DNA of 64,000 nucleotides, taken from Hippopus hippopus. Lineage: Eukaryota; Mollusca; Bivalvia; Cardiida; Cardiidae. The translations under genes were made by a program, and so were the position numbers. The notes beneath the pieces were generated by a model. The model worked only from the letters and a program-made list of their open reading frames with translations, did not search any database and had not been told where the DNA came from. The stretch is from NCBI GenBank assembly GCA_946811185.2, contig OX328108.1, positions 2,813,501 through 2,877,500 of the forward strand, given 5' to 3'. This document shows, one piece after another, positions 63,180 through 64,000 of the stretch (within the stretch, counting starts at the first letter, position 1; every line of letters starts with the position of its first letter).

Positions 63180-63400
63180 CCTCAAAGCTGCTAAATACTG
63201 TACAAGTATATGAAACAAAAATTGCCACTCAATAGTAAAACCCCAAAATATTGCAAATTCTAAGTCGATTTCACCGAAAAGAAAATACCATTTCGGTCAA
63301 TGTAGATTAAATATCAGACTGAACCTTTTGTGCAGTCTGGTCTTAATCTAGACTACCCACAAAAGTGCACTGTGTTACGCTTAGAAGCCTACGAGATACA
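63180..63400 (-). mobile_element. hB MITE, old copy
   Basis: CCTCAAAGCTGCTAAATACT start, AATAGTAAAACCCCAAAATA, hairpin with ATCAGACTGAACC / GTGCAGTCTGGTCTTAATC, GTTACGCTTAGAAGCC end. Confidence 0.75.
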
Positions 63401-63414
63401 TTGTACTCAAAACG

Positions 63415-63559
63415 TTAAATATGTATTTCAGAGGCCAGAAAACATTGTTGGAAAAGAAGAAAATGCTGGTAACTCAGCATTTCCTCCTTTTTTATCAATG
63501 TTTTCAAAAGACCTCTTCCTCAGAGACGTTAAAGTCGGGAGTGTGAGGTAAAGGGTTAA
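63415..63559. mobile_element. hA MITE, left-truncated
   Basis: AGAAAACATTGTTGGAAAAG arm, AATGCTGGTAACTCAGCATT centre, AGAGACGTTAAAGTCGGGAG, and GGTAAAGGGTTAA at 63547-63559. Confidence 0.85.
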
Positions 63560-63789
63560 CTCAGTAAAATAGAATGCACAGCGAATTTCCGCGCAGAAGA
63601 TGTATTGGCCATGACAGGCTTCAAAGGCGAGAATGAGAATTTACAACTGGCGGATATGGTCGTAAATTTCAGCGACTTCTTTAGAATGTCCTCATACATT
63701 ATATGTATTTCTTTTTTGATATTTGCAAGTTTATGGATAGTCCTTTGCACGTCTAGATATGTAAGCGGGGCGCAGCCATGCTATACATG
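63560..63789 (+). CDS. Candidate exon with one membrane segment, unknown protein
   Basis: Immediately after the TTAA of an hA MITE the frame is open for 76 codons. It reads FRAEDVLAMTGFKGENENL, then LADMVVNFSDFF, then a strong hydrophobic helix (YIICISFLIFASLWIVLC), then TSRY. A donor-like GTAAGC follows TSRY at about 63759, and GCGCAG or CACAG upstream could be the acceptor. Past the donor the frame runs into a stop at 63787-63789. A soluble acidic part, one helix and a donor are compatible with an internal exon of a membrane protein. Family not recognised. Confidence 0.35.
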
Positions 63790-64000
63790 AACGTGGTATT
63801 ACTTTTCCTTAGAGAAAAAGAAAACACAATTACATGTACATTTATACCAAACGAAAAAAACGACTCTTAGCAAGAGGGGATTTTAAAAACATCATTGGAA
63901 AATGAAAAACATTGGCAACTATTATTGTTTCCTTCTGATCATTATCCAAACTGATGATAAATATAATACGGAATAAAACGTGTGTACACGTGTATGTGCA

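Overview
This window looks like repeat-saturated, non-coding DNA (intergenic or deep intronic) from a eukaryote, most likely a bivalve mollusc. The evidence for that is AT-rich sequence with no operon-like ORF packing, several tRNA-headed SINEs of the type common in bivalves, a roughly 1 kb element that begins with a GGCCGAAGGCCAG palindrome of a kind I associate with clams and other bivalves, and a very high density of short palindromic DNA-transposon derivatives. The species assignment is inference. I see no intact protein-coding gene, rRNA, free-standing tRNA gene or CRISPR array. Nearly all long open frames lie in microsatellites or repeats.

For ease of reading the dispersed families are named here. 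hA is a ~225 bp MITE bounded by TTAA and CCCTTTACC, with the hairpin core GCTGGTAACCAGC (about 50 full or partial copies). hB is a ~205-215 bp MITE bounded by TTAA and CCCTTAGGCTGCTAA, with the hairpin GGACAGTGTAGATC (about 19 copies). hC is a ~255-270 bp element with ends GAGCCATGCTCTGTG and a GTCAGCCTGCGC hairpin (about 14 copies). hD is a ~340-375 bp foldback with AATAGCGGCCAAA ends. hE is a ~260 bp foldback whose GC-rich core matches that of hC. hF is a ~160 bp dispersed repeat. hG is a GGGCCCGTATTC-ended MITE. hH is a ~350-550 bp element ending in AAACGCCAACTCATG. hI is a ~430-510 bp element with a GAAAGATCGAAATTT palindrome. J is the ~1 kb ACTGGCC element. K is a repeat of about 380 bp.

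Layout: 1-7.9 kb holds hB, SINE, a J fragment, a four-unit composite tandem array, a 470 bp triplet microsatellite and many hA copies. 7.9-9.75 kb is a three-layer nest (K, interrupted by a foldback, itself interrupted by a 922 bp foldback with an 8 bp target duplication). 10.258-13.942 kb is the most gene-like object: a 3.7 kb element with AGGGCAAATC terminal inverted repeats and TTAA duplications. It carries a broken THAP-domain gene at one end and a broken acidic ORF resembling the conserved N-terminal part of P2X7-like domain proteins at the other, consistent with a dead Kolobok-type transposon. 14-48 kb is a mosaic of hA-hI copies, SINEs (two with perfect 12-13 bp target duplications) and simple repeats. 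48.57-49.97 kb is a tandem pile-up of hA units. 50-51.4 kb holds three SINEs. 55.56-57.31 kb is a ~32 bp minisatellite split by a J element. 58-63.6 kb contains further hH, hI, hB and hE copies and a large palindrome nested in hH.

Three short non-repeat stretches could be exons or a promoter of a host gene: 21.83-22.14 kb (E-box plus AAGATGGCGGC start), 33.68-33.94 kb (minus) and 63.56-63.79 kb (membrane segment followed by a donor-like GTAAGC). All need transcript evidence. Boundaries of repeat copies were set by eye and may be off by 5-20 bases unless a target duplication is quoted.
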